Assembly: GCA_025360355.1 (NCBI GenBank)
Contig: JANYCL010000388.1
Location: forward strand, 1-24,330
Source: Sphingobacteriaceae bacterium
GTDB lineage: Bacteria; Bacteroidota; Bacteroidia; B-17B0; Aurantibacillaceae
Length of the DNA stretch: 24,330 bases
Reading direction: 5' to 3'
The notes under the pieces were generated by a model. The model was not told where the DNA came from. It made no database searches and worked only from the letters and a program-made list of their open reading frames with translations. Positions 15,435-23,084 of the stretch are shown here, piece after piece. How positions within the stretch are numbered: position 1 is the first letter of the stretch; each line of letters opens with the position of its first letter. A program made the translations under genes and the position numbers.

Positions 15435-17384
15435 ATGGAATTTGTGAAAGGATCGGGCGTTATACCAGGCGAATTATTGGCCAAAGTAAATAGTCCTGAT
15501 GACCTAAAAAAACTAAGCGAAGATCAGCTGGAGCAATTCTGTACTGAATTACGTCAGTTCATTATCGATATCGTCTCTGTTAAAGGCGGGCACTTCGGTG
15601 CTTCTTTAGGCGTTGTTGAATTAACTACCGCTCTCCATTATATTTTTAATACTCCATATGATCAATTAGTTTGGGATGTTGGTCATCAGGCTTACGGACA
15701 CAAAATAATTACAGGTCGAAGAGATAATTTTCATACCAATAGAATTTACAAAGGCATAAGCGGATTTCCAAAACGCAGCGAAAGTGAATTTGATACATTT
15801 GGTGTTGGTCACTCCTCTACTTCAATTGGTGCGGCTCTTGGAATGGCAGTTGCCTCTAAATACAAAGGCTTAAATGATAAACATCACATTGCCGTTATTG
15901 GCGATGGTGCAATGACTGCAGGTATGTCATTCGAAGCATTGAATCATGCAGGTGTTGAGCATGCTAATTTATTAGTTGTATTAAATGATAATTGCATGAG
16001 CATTGACCCCAACGTTGGTGCATTAAAAGAATATCTAACGGACATCACCACTTCCCACACATACAATCAGGTGAAAGACGATGTTTGGAACATGTTAGGG
16101 AAATTAAGTGCGTTTGGAAAAAGTGCACAAGATATTGTTTCGAAAGTACAAGCTTCAATTAAAACTTCATTATTAAAACAAAGTAATTTATTCGAATCGC
16201 TTCAGTTCCGTTATTTCGGTCCGGTTGATGGACATGATGTTGTTCGTTTAACAAAAGTTTTATCGGATCTAAAAGATATTCCGGGACCAAAAATTTTACA
16301 CGTACTTACTAAAAAAGGTAAGGGATATAAATTTTCGGAAGAAGGAAATGAAACCACATGGCATTCTCCGGGTTTATTTAATAAAGAAACTGGTGAGATA
16401 ATTAAAGTTGTTCCTAAAGAACCTCAGCCGCCAAAATATCAGGATGTTTTTGGTCATACGATTGTTGAATTAGCTGAGAAGAATTCAAAAATAATGGGCA
16501 TTACTCCCGCCATGCCTTCGGGTTGTTCATTAAACATAATGATGAAAGCCATGCCGAATCGCGCATTTGATGTTGGTATTGCCGAACAACATGCTGTTAC
16601 TTTTAGTGCAGGATTAGCAACGCAAGGATTAATTCCCTTCTGTAATATTTATTCTTCATTCATGCAGCGTGCATATGATCAGGTTGTGCATGATGTTGCA
16701 TTGCAAAAATTAAAAGTTGTTTTTTGTTTAGACAGAGGCGGATTAGCAGGAGCCGACGGACCAACACATCACGGCGCTTTTGATATTGCCTATTTCCGAT
16801 GCATACCAAATATGATCGTGAGTGCACCAATGAACGAAGAAGAGTTGCGCAATTTAATGTACACTGCTCAATTGGATGAAATTGATGGTCCGTTTAGTAT
16901 CCGTTATCCGAGAGGAAATGGCGCAATGGTAAATTGGAAAACACCTTTTCAAAAATTAGAAGTTGGGAAAGGCAGAAAAATAAAAGATGGTAAAGATATT
17001 GCTATTTTATCATTAGGACATCCGGGTAACTTAGTTACTGAAGCAATTACACTTTTAGAAAAAGAAAATATTTCGCCCGCGCATTACGATATGCGTTTTG
17101 CAAAACCGATCGATGAAACTTTATTACACGAAGTTTTTAGCAAATACAAAAAAATAATTACGGTTGAAGACGGAACAATTATTGGAGGAATTGGTTCTGC
17201 AATTTTAGAATTTATGTCCGATAATAATTACAACGCGCAAGTAAAACGCTTAGGTATGCCCGATCACTTTATTGAACACGGCGAACAAAAAGAATTATAC
17301 GATGAATGCGGCTTCTCTTCAAAACAAATTGCTGAAACTGTTGTTGAATTGCTTTCCGAAAAGAAAAAGTCTAAGGTTTCTTAA
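15435..17384 (+). CDS. dxs: 1-deoxy-D-xylulose-5-phosphate synthase
   Basis: This enzyme condenses pyruvate and glyceraldehyde 3-phosphate in the first step of the MEP isoprenoid pathway, using thiamine diphosphate. From the ATG at 15435 it has 649 residues, slightly longer than the usual 620-640. GGHFGASLG holds the conserved His53. The cofactor-binding GDG motif is at 156-158 (GDGAMTAGMSFEALNHAG), with VLNDNCMSIDPNVGAL after it. IAEQHAVTFSAGLA carries the catalytic Glu at about 384. DRGGLAGADGPTHHGAFD belongs to the pyrimidine-binding domain, and a transketolase C-terminal domain follows. No key residue is missing. The gene is separated from the SGNH gene by 96 bases, which otherwise show only AT-rich sequence, and has its own -7 box. 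Its stop shares the palindrome TTAA with the convergent hydrolase gene. It supplies the precursor pathway that UppS, encoded further downstream, draws on. Confidence 0.97.
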   Translation: MEFVKGSGVIPGELLAKVNSPDDLKKLSEDQLEQFCTELRQFIIDIVSVKGGHFGASLGVVELTTALHYIFNTPYDQLVWDVGHQAYGHKIITGRRDNFHTNRIYKGISGFPKRSESEFDTFGVGHSSTSIGAALGMAVASKYKGLNDKHHIAVIGDGAMTAGMSFEALNHAGVEHANLLVVLNDNCMSIDPNVGALKEYLTDITTSHTYNQVKDDVWNMLGKLSAFGKSAQDIVSKVQASIKTSLLKQSNLFESLQFRYFGPVDGHDVVRLTKVLSDLKDIPGPKILHVLTKKGKGYKFSEEGNETTWHSPGLFNKETGEIIKVVPKEPQPPKYQDVFGHTIVELAEKNSKIMGITPAMPSGCSLNIMMKAMPNRAFDVGIAEQHAVTFSAGLATQGLIPFCNIYSSFMQRAYDQVVHDVALQKLKVVFCLDRGGLAGADGPTHHGAFDIAYFRCIPNMIVSAPMNEEELRNLMYTAQLDEIDGPFSIRYPRGNGAMVNWKTPFQKLEVGKGRKIKDGKDIAILSLGHPGNLVTEAITLLEKENISPAHYDMRFAKPIDETLLHEVFSKYKKIITVEDGTIIGGIGSAILEFMSDNNYNAQVKRLGMPDHFIEHGEQKELYDECGFSSKQIAETVVELLSEKKKSKVS

Positions 17385-18019
17385 ACCAAAAAGGGGTTAT
17401 TCTCCTTCTCAAAACCAATTGTGGTTGGTTGTCCGTGACCATTATAAACTTTTACCTCATCCCCTAACGGAAATAAATTTTCTTTAATAGAATTAATTAG
17501 CGTGTCGTAATCTCCCCCGGGCAGATCGGTACGCCCAATGCTTCCGTAAAATAAAACATCACCCGCAATCATAAATTTTTGTTCCCTGCAATAAAATGTA
17601 ATGCTTCCCGGTGAGTGTCCGGGAGTAAAGATCATTTCGAGTTTGCTTTTTCCGAATGAAATTGTTTCGCCTTCTTTTAAAAAACTTTTTGGTAAAGGTG
17701 ATTCTTCGCAAGGCAAATTATACATTTCGGCCACTTGTTTATGGCGTTCAATATAAGATAGATCTAATTTATGAACCTCCGGTAAAAAACCCCAGGTATC
17801 AAAAACAAAACGGTTACCATTGATGTGATCGATATGTGCATGCGTTAACAACAAACGTTTTAATTGCAAATTATTTGCTTCGATAAAATTTTTTAATTCC
17901 TGATGCTCATCTGTGTCAGTATTCCCCGGATCAATAACTACTGCTTCCCTAGTTTCATCCCAAAGCACATAAGTATTTTCCTGAAAAGGTCCGAAAACGA
18001 AAGATTTTATTTGAATCAT
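17381..18019 (-). CDS. Metallo-beta-lactamase-fold hydrolase, glyoxalase II-like (YcbL type)
   Basis: This small cytoplasmic metal-dependent hydrolase has 212 residues. The metal-binding set is complete: THAHIDH (His60, His62, Asp64, His65), His135 in TPGHSPGS, Asp154 in AGDVLFYGSIGRTDLPGG, and His195 in NGHGQPTTIG. The short length, the SIGRTDLPGG segment and the lack of a C-terminal glyoxalase II substrate domain point to the YcbL-like branch that hydrolyses thioesters such as S-lactoylglutathione, or a related thiol ester. The substrate in this organism is not known. No signal peptide is visible. The gene runs convergently to dxs, with stop codons overlapping on TTAA, and divergently from the DUF6089-type gene. 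The ATG at 18019 is preceded on the minus strand by an exact -7 box. Confidence 0.88.
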   Translation of the reverse strand: MIQIKSFVFGPFQENTYVLWDETREAVVIDPGNTDTDEHQELKNFIEANNLQLKRLLLTHAHIDHINGNRFVFDTWGFLPEVHKLDLSYIERHKQVAEMYNLPCEESPLPKSFLKEGETISFGKSKLEMIFTPGHSPGSITFYCREQKFMIAGDVLFYGSIGRTDLPGGDYDTLINSIKENLFPLGDEVKVYNGHGQPTTIGFEKENNPFLV

Positions 18020-18041
18020 AACAACAGTAATTTTTTCCTGG

Positions 18042-18049
18042 CAAAAGTA
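18042..18049 (-). promoter_or_regulatory. Bacteroidota -7 promoter box for the MBL hydrolase gene
   Basis: On the minus strand this reads TACTTTTG, an exact TAnnTTTG match, with 22 bases between the box and the ATG at 18019. No TTTG is present at the -33 distance, so the call rests on the -7 element and its position. Confidence 0.5.
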
Positions 18050-18165
18050 ACGATTTGTTCGGTGCTTATTTTTTTAAGATCAGCCATTCGCTAATCAATT
18101 ATAAAATCCTGTAAATCATGTATATAAGTCGCGAATTTTAACAATTATTTTAGTAATAAATTACC

Positions 18166-18173
18166 GATATTTG
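18166..18173 (+). promoter_or_regulatory. Near-consensus -7 box for the DUF6089-type gene
   Basis: GATATTTG differs from TAnnTTTG at one position and lies 13 bases before the TTG start at 18187. The short spacing matches the other promoters in this window. Confidence 0.4.
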
Positions 18174-18186
18174 CGTTTTATATACC

Positions 18187-19008
18187 TTGAAACGTCTAAT
18201 ACTCATATTTTTAGTTTTTTTCGTGCTTTCGGATCTGCTGGCCCAAAAGAAGCATCGCAATTTCAAACAACACGAGATAGGTGTTTTTGTTGGTGGAGCG
18301 TATTACCTTGGCGACTTAAACCCAGGGAGGCATTTTTTTCTCACACGACCAGCGGCAGGAATTTTTTACAGATTTACCCCTAATTACCGTTATGCATTCA
18401 GGTTCGGTTATACTTTTGGTAATGTAACAGGTGATGACTCGCAAAGCGAAGATTCTGATCAGCGAAAACGTAATCTTAATTTTAAATCTCAAATTAATGA
18501 CTTTCATGTTAAAGTCGAATTTAATTTTTTAGAGTACCGTATCAGTAACGATAAATATAAAACTACCTTTTTTATTTTTGCAGGAATTAATGTTTTTAAT
18601 TTTAAGCCGCTAGGAAATTTAGGCGGAGGTAACTGGGAATCGCTTCGTGAATTAAGAACGGAAGGAGAAACTAAAAAATACCGCGTATGGCAGATGGGTA
18701 TTCCTTTTGGAGTTGGAATAAAATTAAATGTTTCTAAAAAAATTGGTATTGGTTTAGAGTGGGCACCACGTAAAACATTCACAGATTACATTGACGATGT
18801 AAGCGGAAAATATCCAAACCCCAATGTAAATCCCGCTAACGGCGCTAAAGGTGTGTTGTTTTCGAACCGGACTTTAGACGGAGGAGATGTTATAAACTCA
18901 CAGCGAGGTAACCCAAGAACTAAGGACTGGTATGTGTTTTTTGGCTTAACATTAAACATCAAATTAACACTTAGTCCCGAGCCTTGTTACGCTACAGGAT
19001 TTAATTAG
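18187..19008 (+). CDS. DUF6089-type outer-membrane beta-barrel protein, TTG start
   Basis: This predicted outer-membrane barrel protein has 273 residues and unknown function. A signal peptide, MKRLILIFLVFFVLSDLLAQ, is followed directly by a segment with HEIGVFVGGAYYLGDLNPGR, which I recognise as typical of the Bacteroidota DUF6089 family. Alternating-residue strands follow, with aromatic-rich YRYAFRFGYTFG and a penultimate strand WYVFFGLTLNIKLTL. The start must be TTG at 18187: it gives the only complete signal peptide, and no ATG lies in frame before the mature domain. The gene precedes uppS, bamA and ompH, an order I know from other Bacteroidota, which suggests a role in envelope or outer-membrane assembly. 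It has its own near-consensus -7 box. The family assignment is from memory of sequence patterns. Confidence 0.82.
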   Translation: MKRLILIFLVFFVLSDLLAQKKHRNFKQHEIGVFVGGAYYLGDLNPGRHFFLTRPAAGIFYRFTPNYRYAFRFGYTFGNVTGDDSQSEDSDQRKRNLNFKSQINDFHVKVEFNFLEYRISNDKYKTTFFIFAGINVFNFKPLGNLGGGNWESLRELRTEGETKKYRVWQMGIPFGVGIKLNVSKKIGIGLEWAPRKTFTDYIDDVSGKYPNPNVNPANGAKGVLFSNRTLDGGDVINSQRGNPRTKDWYVFFGLTLNIKLTLSPEPCYATGFN

Positions 19009-19082
19009 TCACAAAATTCATTAAAAGCCCTGCAAATACTTATAAAACACGTCTTATAGAGGGAGTTTTAGCCGTTTTTTGC

Positions 19083-19090
19083 TAAATTTG
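19083..19090 (+). promoter_or_regulatory. Bacteroidota -7 promoter box for uppS-bamA
   Basis: TAAATTTG matches TAnnTTTG exactly and ends 18 bases before the ATG at 19109. The upstream TTG at 19079 overlaps this box, which decides for the ATG as the start. The 100-base gap after the DUF6089-type gene otherwise shows only weak, imperfect hairpins. Confidence 0.55.
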
Positions 19091-19108
19091 CCCGCTTCTA
19101 AAGCCTCA

Positions 19109-19852
19109 ATGAGTTCGATAAATAAAGATAAAGTACCTCAACATGTTGCTATCATTATGGATGGTAACGGACGCTGGGCAAAACAACAGGGAGAAGATCG
19201 GATCTTTGGTCATCACGAGGGCGTAAACTCAGTACGCGAAATTGTTGAAGCTGCAGCTGAAGCAGGTGTAAAATATTTAACGCTTTATGCTTTTAGCACC
19301 GAAAACTGGAACCGTCCAAAAGATGAAGTGGACGCGTTAATGGAATTGCTGGTAGCAACAATTAGTATTGAAACACCCCAACTTCATAAAAATAAAGTTA
19401 AGTTAGAAGCTATTGGAAATTTAAAAAGTTTACCCCCGGCTTGTCTTAACGAATTGCAAGAATCTATTAACACCACAAAAAACAATACGGGCTTAATTTT
19501 AGTTTTAGCTCTCAGTTATTCTTCTAAATGGGAAATTACAAATAGTGTTAAAGAAATTGCAGCTCAAGTTGCCGAAGGAAAATTAAAACCAAATGATATT
19601 ACTGAAGAAACTATTTCTTCTTTATTGTGCACAACAAAATATCCCGATCCTGAATTAATGATCCGTACCAGCGGTGAGCACCGCATTAGTAATTTTTTAT
19701 TATGGCAATTAGCGTACGCCGAATTTTATTTTACAGACAAGCTATGGCCCGATTTCAGAAAAGATGATTTTTACGAAGCCATTAGATCTTATCAATTACG
19801 CGAAAGACGTTTTGGAAAAACCAGCGAACAAATAAGTCAGCAAACAAAATGA
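19109..19852 (+). CDS. uppS: Isoprenyl transferase (undecaprenyl diphosphate synthase)
   Basis: This cytosolic cis-prenyltransferase elongates farnesyl diphosphate with isopentenyl diphosphate to the long polyprenyl diphosphate used as carrier in peptidoglycan and polysaccharide synthesis. From the ATG at 19109 it has 247 residues, the family's normal size. The signature HVAIIMDGNGRWAKQQG is at 12-28, with catalytic Asp18. LTLYAFSTENWNRP contains the conserved FSxENW element. RTSGEHRISNFLLWQLAYAE, then FYFTDKLWPDF, forms the C-terminal diphosphate-binding and dimer region. Its last codons overlap the bamA start (ATGA, four bases), so the two genes are translationally coupled. Ten extra residues from a TTG at 19079 are possible but unlikely, because that codon overlaps the -7 box. 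Confidence 0.96.
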   Translation: MSSINKDKVPQHVAIIMDGNGRWAKQQGEDRIFGHHEGVNSVREIVEAAAEAGVKYLTLYAFSTENWNRPKDEVDALMELLVATISIETPQLHKNKVKLEAIGNLKSLPPACLNELQESINTTKNNTGLILVLALSYSSKWEITNSVKEIAAQVAEGKLKPNDITEETISSLLCTTKYPDPELMIRTSGEHRISNFLLWQLAYAEFYFTDKLWPDFRKDDFYEAIRSYQLRERRFGKTSEQISQQTK

Positions 19853-22398
19853 AGCTAAGACCAACTACCATATTTTTGTGTTGTTTGCTTTTTGCAACTT
19901 CTTTGTTTTCTCAAAAAGATTCGGCTGCACTGATCAATTATGCTACCCCGAAAGAATATATCATTGGTGGTATTGAAGTAAGCGGTGCAGATTTTACAGA
20001 CAAAAGCGTTATTAAATTATTATCCGGTTTAGTGGTTGGTGATAAAATTAAAATTCCCGGCGACAAAAACACCGATGTCATCAAAGCGCTTTGGAAACAG
20101 GGTCTTTTTGAAAACATAAAAGTTTATCAGGAGAAAATAATTGGTAATGATGTTTTTTTAAGAATAGATGTAACCGAAAGACCCCGTCTTTCAAAATTTG
20201 CATTTAAAGGCAAGATCCACAAGAATGAAGCGGATGAGATCCGTGGAAAGATCCGTTTAATACGCGAGAAAGTAGTTACAGATTATACGCTGGGTTTTAT
20301 TAAAAATACTGTGCGTGATTATTTTGTAAATAAAGGTTTTTATAATACGAAGGTCACCATTACGCAAGAGCCCGACCGTTTAGCAAAAACGCCGCACACA
20401 ATTGTAACCATTGCAATTGATCGCGGGAAAAAAGTTCGTATCAAGAATTTAATTTTTCATGGGAACACTGTATTGGCAAGCTGGAAATTACGCCGTAAAA
20501 TGGAGGATAGCAAACCTTTCCATTATTACAATCCCTTTAATTCAGGAAAATATTTAGAAGACAATCTTCAAAAAGATCTTCCTGCTATCCTTGCCAAATA
20601 CAATAGCAAGGGTTATCGCGATGCACGAATCATAAGAGACACCACTTATTTTGTAAGTAGAAAACGTGTTAATATTGATGTGTTTTTAGAAGAGGGGCAT
20701 AAATTTTATTTCGGGAATTTTAAATGGTTTGGGAATACAAAATACCGCAGCGGTCAATTAGATACAATTCTGAATATTAAAGCAGGCGAAGTATTTGACC
20801 AAAGTCATCTCGAACAAAAATTATTTCAGAACCCTAATGGTTTCGACATCCAGTCTTTATACATGGATGACGGTTATTTGTTTTTCCAGGTAAATCCTGT
20901 AGAGTCGAACATACATAATGATACGATCGATTATACAATTCAAATGTATGAAGGCAAGCAAGCCATCATTAATAAAGTTACAGTAAAAGGAAATGATAAA
21001 ACAAACGATCATGTTATCTTCAGAGAAATTCGCACAAGGCCCGGGCAATTATTCAGGCGCTCAGATATTATGCGGACCATCCGTGAATTATCACAGCTTG
21101 GTTATTTTAATCCGGAAAAATTAGTTCCGCTTCCTACTCCAAATCCGGCAGAAGGAACTGTTGATATTGAATATACTGTTGAAGAAAAGCCAAACGATCA
21201 GATCACATTATCCGGCGGATGGGGCGGCGGCCGCTTAATTGGAACTCTCGGTGTTACCTTCAATAATTTTTCAATGCGTAATTTCTTTAATAAAGAAGCA
21301 TGGAAGCCTTTACCAACAGGCGACGGACAACGCCTGAGTGTTAGTGCTCAAACGAACGGATTGTACTATCAATCCTACAATATTTCATTTACCGAACCTT
21401 GGTTAGGAGGTAAAAAACCAAACTCTCTAACGGTCTCCGCCTTTCACTCATTATTTTCTAATGGTGTGGCAAGCAAAGTAAAAGTTGAAGGCGTTAGAGT
21501 GCCAAATCCACTAAGAAGTACAATGGGTATTTGGGGAGGTTCTGTTGGTTTCGGAAAACGTTTAAAATGGCCGGATGATTATTTTGCAATGTATGCCAGT
21601 TTAAGTTACAACTATTATGATCTCTATAGATACCCTTATTTTATTTTAACTACAGGTTATGCTAACGATGTTAATCTTGGTTTAAATATTTCCCGCAGTT
21701 CAGTTGATCAAACTATTTATCCTAAAAATGGTTCCAACTTTGTTTTTCATAGTCAATGGACTCCACCTTACTCTGCATTTAACGGAAAAAATTATAGTAC
21801 TCTTACGAATGCTCAACGGTATAAATTTATAGAATATCAAAAATATAAATTTACTGCAGAGTGGTTTACACAACTCACTAATCAGCATGCGCCTGAAGGA
21901 AAAGAAGCCCGCAACTTAGTTCTCCGTACTAAAATTGGTTTTGGTTTTTTAAGTTATTATAATAAAGCCGTTGGCATTTCTCCTTTCGAACGTTTTTATT
22001 TAGGCGGTAGCGGATTAAGCGGATATCAAAATTTTGTTGCCAGGGAAATTATTGGTTTAAGAGGATATACCGATAACTCATTATCGTCTTCACAAGGTGA
22101 TCCGATCTGTTCGCGTTATACAATGGAATTAAGATATCCTATAACTTTAAATCCACAAGCAACGATATTTATTTTAGGTTTTGCAGAAGCAGGAAATTCC
22201 TGGGCGAACTACAAACAATATAATCCTTTTCAGGTGAAACGCAGTGCTGGTTTTGGATTAAGAGTATTTTTACCAATGTTCGGATTATTGGGTGTTGATT
22301 ATGGATGGGGCTTCGATAATGTTCCGGGCAATCCCGGTATAGGAAACGGTAAGGGCCAATTCCACTTTACCATTGGCGGACAATTAGGTGAAATGTAG
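19849..22398 (+). CDS. bamA: Outer membrane protein assembly factor BamA
   Basis: This is the central component of the machine that inserts beta-barrel proteins into the outer membrane. It has 849 residues: a signal peptide (MKLRPTTIFLCCLLFATSLFSQ), about five periplasmic POTRA domains from residue 35 to about 450, then a 16-strand barrel. POTRA-type motifs include KIRIKNLIFHGN-like strands and a KALWKQGLFENIKV helix-strand. Within the barrel, LRGY at 737-740 matches the conserved loop-6 [VI]RG[FY] motif. The C-terminus reads FHFTIGGQLGEM, so the chain ends in Met and not in the aromatic residue that usually closes the beta-signal. The gene overlaps uppS by four bases and is followed, after 114 bases with a hairpin and promoter-like sequence, by three OmpH/Skp-type chaperone genes that would deliver its clients. 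Confidence 0.95.
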   Translation: MKLRPTTIFLCCLLFATSLFSQKDSAALINYATPKEYIIGGIEVSGADFTDKSVIKLLSGLVVGDKIKIPGDKNTDVIKALWKQGLFENIKVYQEKIIGNDVFLRIDVTERPRLSKFAFKGKIHKNEADEIRGKIRLIREKVVTDYTLGFIKNTVRDYFVNKGFYNTKVTITQEPDRLAKTPHTIVTIAIDRGKKVRIKNLIFHGNTVLASWKLRRKMEDSKPFHYYNPFNSGKYLEDNLQKDLPAILAKYNSKGYRDARIIRDTTYFVSRKRVNIDVFLEEGHKFYFGNFKWFGNTKYRSGQLDTILNIKAGEVFDQSHLEQKLFQNPNGFDIQSLYMDDGYLFFQVNPVESNIHNDTIDYTIQMYEGKQAIINKVTVKGNDKTNDHVIFREIRTRPGQLFRRSDIMRTIRELSQLGYFNPEKLVPLPTPNPAEGTVDIEYTVEEKPNDQITLSGGWGGGRLIGTLGVTFNNFSMRNFFNKEAWKPLPTGDGQRLSVSAQTNGLYYQSYNISFTEPWLGGKKPNSLTVSAFHSLFSNGVASKVKVEGVRVPNPLRSTMGIWGGSVGFGKRLKWPDDYFAMYASLSYNYYDLYRYPYFILTTGYANDVNLGLNISRSSVDQTIYPKNGSNFVFHSQWTPPYSAFNGKNYSTLTNAQRYKFIEYQKYKFTAEWFTQLTNQHAPEGKEARNLVLRTKIGFGFLSYYNKAVGISPFERFYLGGSGLSGYQNFVAREIIGLRGYTDNSLSSSQGDPICSRYTMELRYPITLNPQATIFILGFAEAGNSWANYKQYNPFQVKRSAGFGLRVFLPMFGLLGVDYGWGFDNVPGNPGIGNGKGQFHFTIGGQLGEM

Positions 22399-22413
22399 TG
22401 TAAAATATTAATT

Positions 22414-22438
22414 TATTGCGAAGACGTTCTTCGTAATA
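22414..22438 (+). terminator. Stem-loop between bamA and ompH, possible weak terminator
   Basis: TATTGCGAAG (22414-22423) pairs with CTTCGTAATA (22429-22438) around ACGTT, a ten-base stem with one G-U wobble. Only GGTTTT follows, so termination would be partial at best. It lies 15 bases after the bamA stop and ahead of a promoter-like sequence, which fits an attenuator or 3' end stabiliser. Confidence 0.45.
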
Positions 22439-22443
22439 GAGGT

Positions 22444-22474
22444 TTTGGAGGGGGAAAGATATTCCGTATCTTGG
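22444..22474 (+). promoter_or_regulatory. Probable promoter for the ompH genes
   Basis: TTTG at 22444-22447 is followed after 19 bases by TATCTTGG at 22467-22474. The spacing equals that of Bacteroidota -33/-7 promoters, and the -7 box has one mismatch to TAnnTTTG. It is the only promoter in the window where I see both elements. The start codon is 38 bases beyond the box. A perfect inverted repeat, AAGATA (22456-22461) and TATCTT (22467-22472), covers the -7 box and could be a regulator site. Confidence 0.5.
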
Positions 22475-22512
22475 CAACCCGTTTGATGGATTAATTATTA
22501 AACTGAAGATAA

Positions 22513-23031
22513 ATGAAAAAAGTAGTTTCCATATTAGCGCTTGTTGTTTTAACAGCTTTTACTGTTAACGCACAAAAACTTGGTTATGTTGATACCGATT
22601 ATATTTTAACCAGTATTCCGGAGTATAAAGCTGCTCAAGGAGAAATTGACAAACTATCAGTTGACTGGCAAAAAGAAATTGAAGCAAAGTACACTGAAAT
22701 AGATAAACTTTATAAAGCTTATCAAGCCGATGCGATCTTACTTACTGATGACATGAAGAAAAAGCGCGAGAACGAAATTATTAATAAAGAAAAAGAAGTG
22801 AAAGAATTGCAAAAACAGCGTTTTGGTGTTGATGGCGAATTATTTAAAAAACGTCAGGAATTAGTAAAGCCATTACAAGATAAAATTTACAATGCGGTTA
22901 AAGCTGTAGCAGAACGTGGAGGCTTAGCAATTATTTTAGATAAAGCAGGTCAGGTTTCAATCTTGTTTGCTAATCCAAAATATGATAAGAGTGAAGATGT
23001 TTTAACTTACATGGGATACAATAAAAAATAA
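22513..23031 (+). CDS. OmpH/Skp family periplasmic chaperone (paralogue 1)
   Basis: This predicted periplasmic holdase carries unfolded outer-membrane proteins to BamA. It has 172 residues: a signal peptide ending VNAQ (MKKVVSILALVVLTAFTVNA), the family opening KLGYVDTDYILTSIPEYKAA, a long charged coiled coil (about 45-120) that would form the Skp tentacle, and a closing ERGGLAIILDKAGQVSIL segment typical of OmpH. It lies downstream of bamA with probable separate transcription. It is clearly more distant from the two following paralogues than they are from each other, and it lacks their Pro/Lys-rich tail. This is probably the ancestral copy in the locus. Confidence 0.92.
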   Translation: MKKVVSILALVVLTAFTVNAQKLGYVDTDYILTSIPEYKAAQGEIDKLSVDWQKEIEAKYTEIDKLYKAYQADAILLTDDMKKKRENEIINKEKEVKELQKQRFGVDGELFKKRQELVKPLQDKIYNAVKAVAERGGLAIILDKAGQVSILFANPKYDKSEDVLTYMGYNKK

Positions 23032-23035
23032 ACCA

Positions 23036-23064
23036 ATGAAGCAGGCGAGAAAATGCCGCTTCAT
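23036..23064 (+). other. Intercistronic stem-loop between ompH paralogues 1 and 2
   Basis: ATGAAGC (23036-23042) pairs perfectly with GCTTCAT (23058-23064). After a single bulged A, GGC pairs with GCC, closing an eight-base loop (GAGAAAAT). No T tract follows, so it is not a standard terminator. It begins four bases after the first ompH stop and could stabilise the upstream message or set different levels for the paralogues. Confidence 0.6.
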
Positions 23065-23084
23065 GATAAATAAAAATAGCGATT

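Noticed and set aside
22441..22500. GGAGGGGG and GGCAACCC in the bamA-ompH spacer as part of a riboswitch or small RNA
   Set aside because: Pairing beyond the short inverted repeats is poor. A promoter with 19-base spacing explains the segment better.
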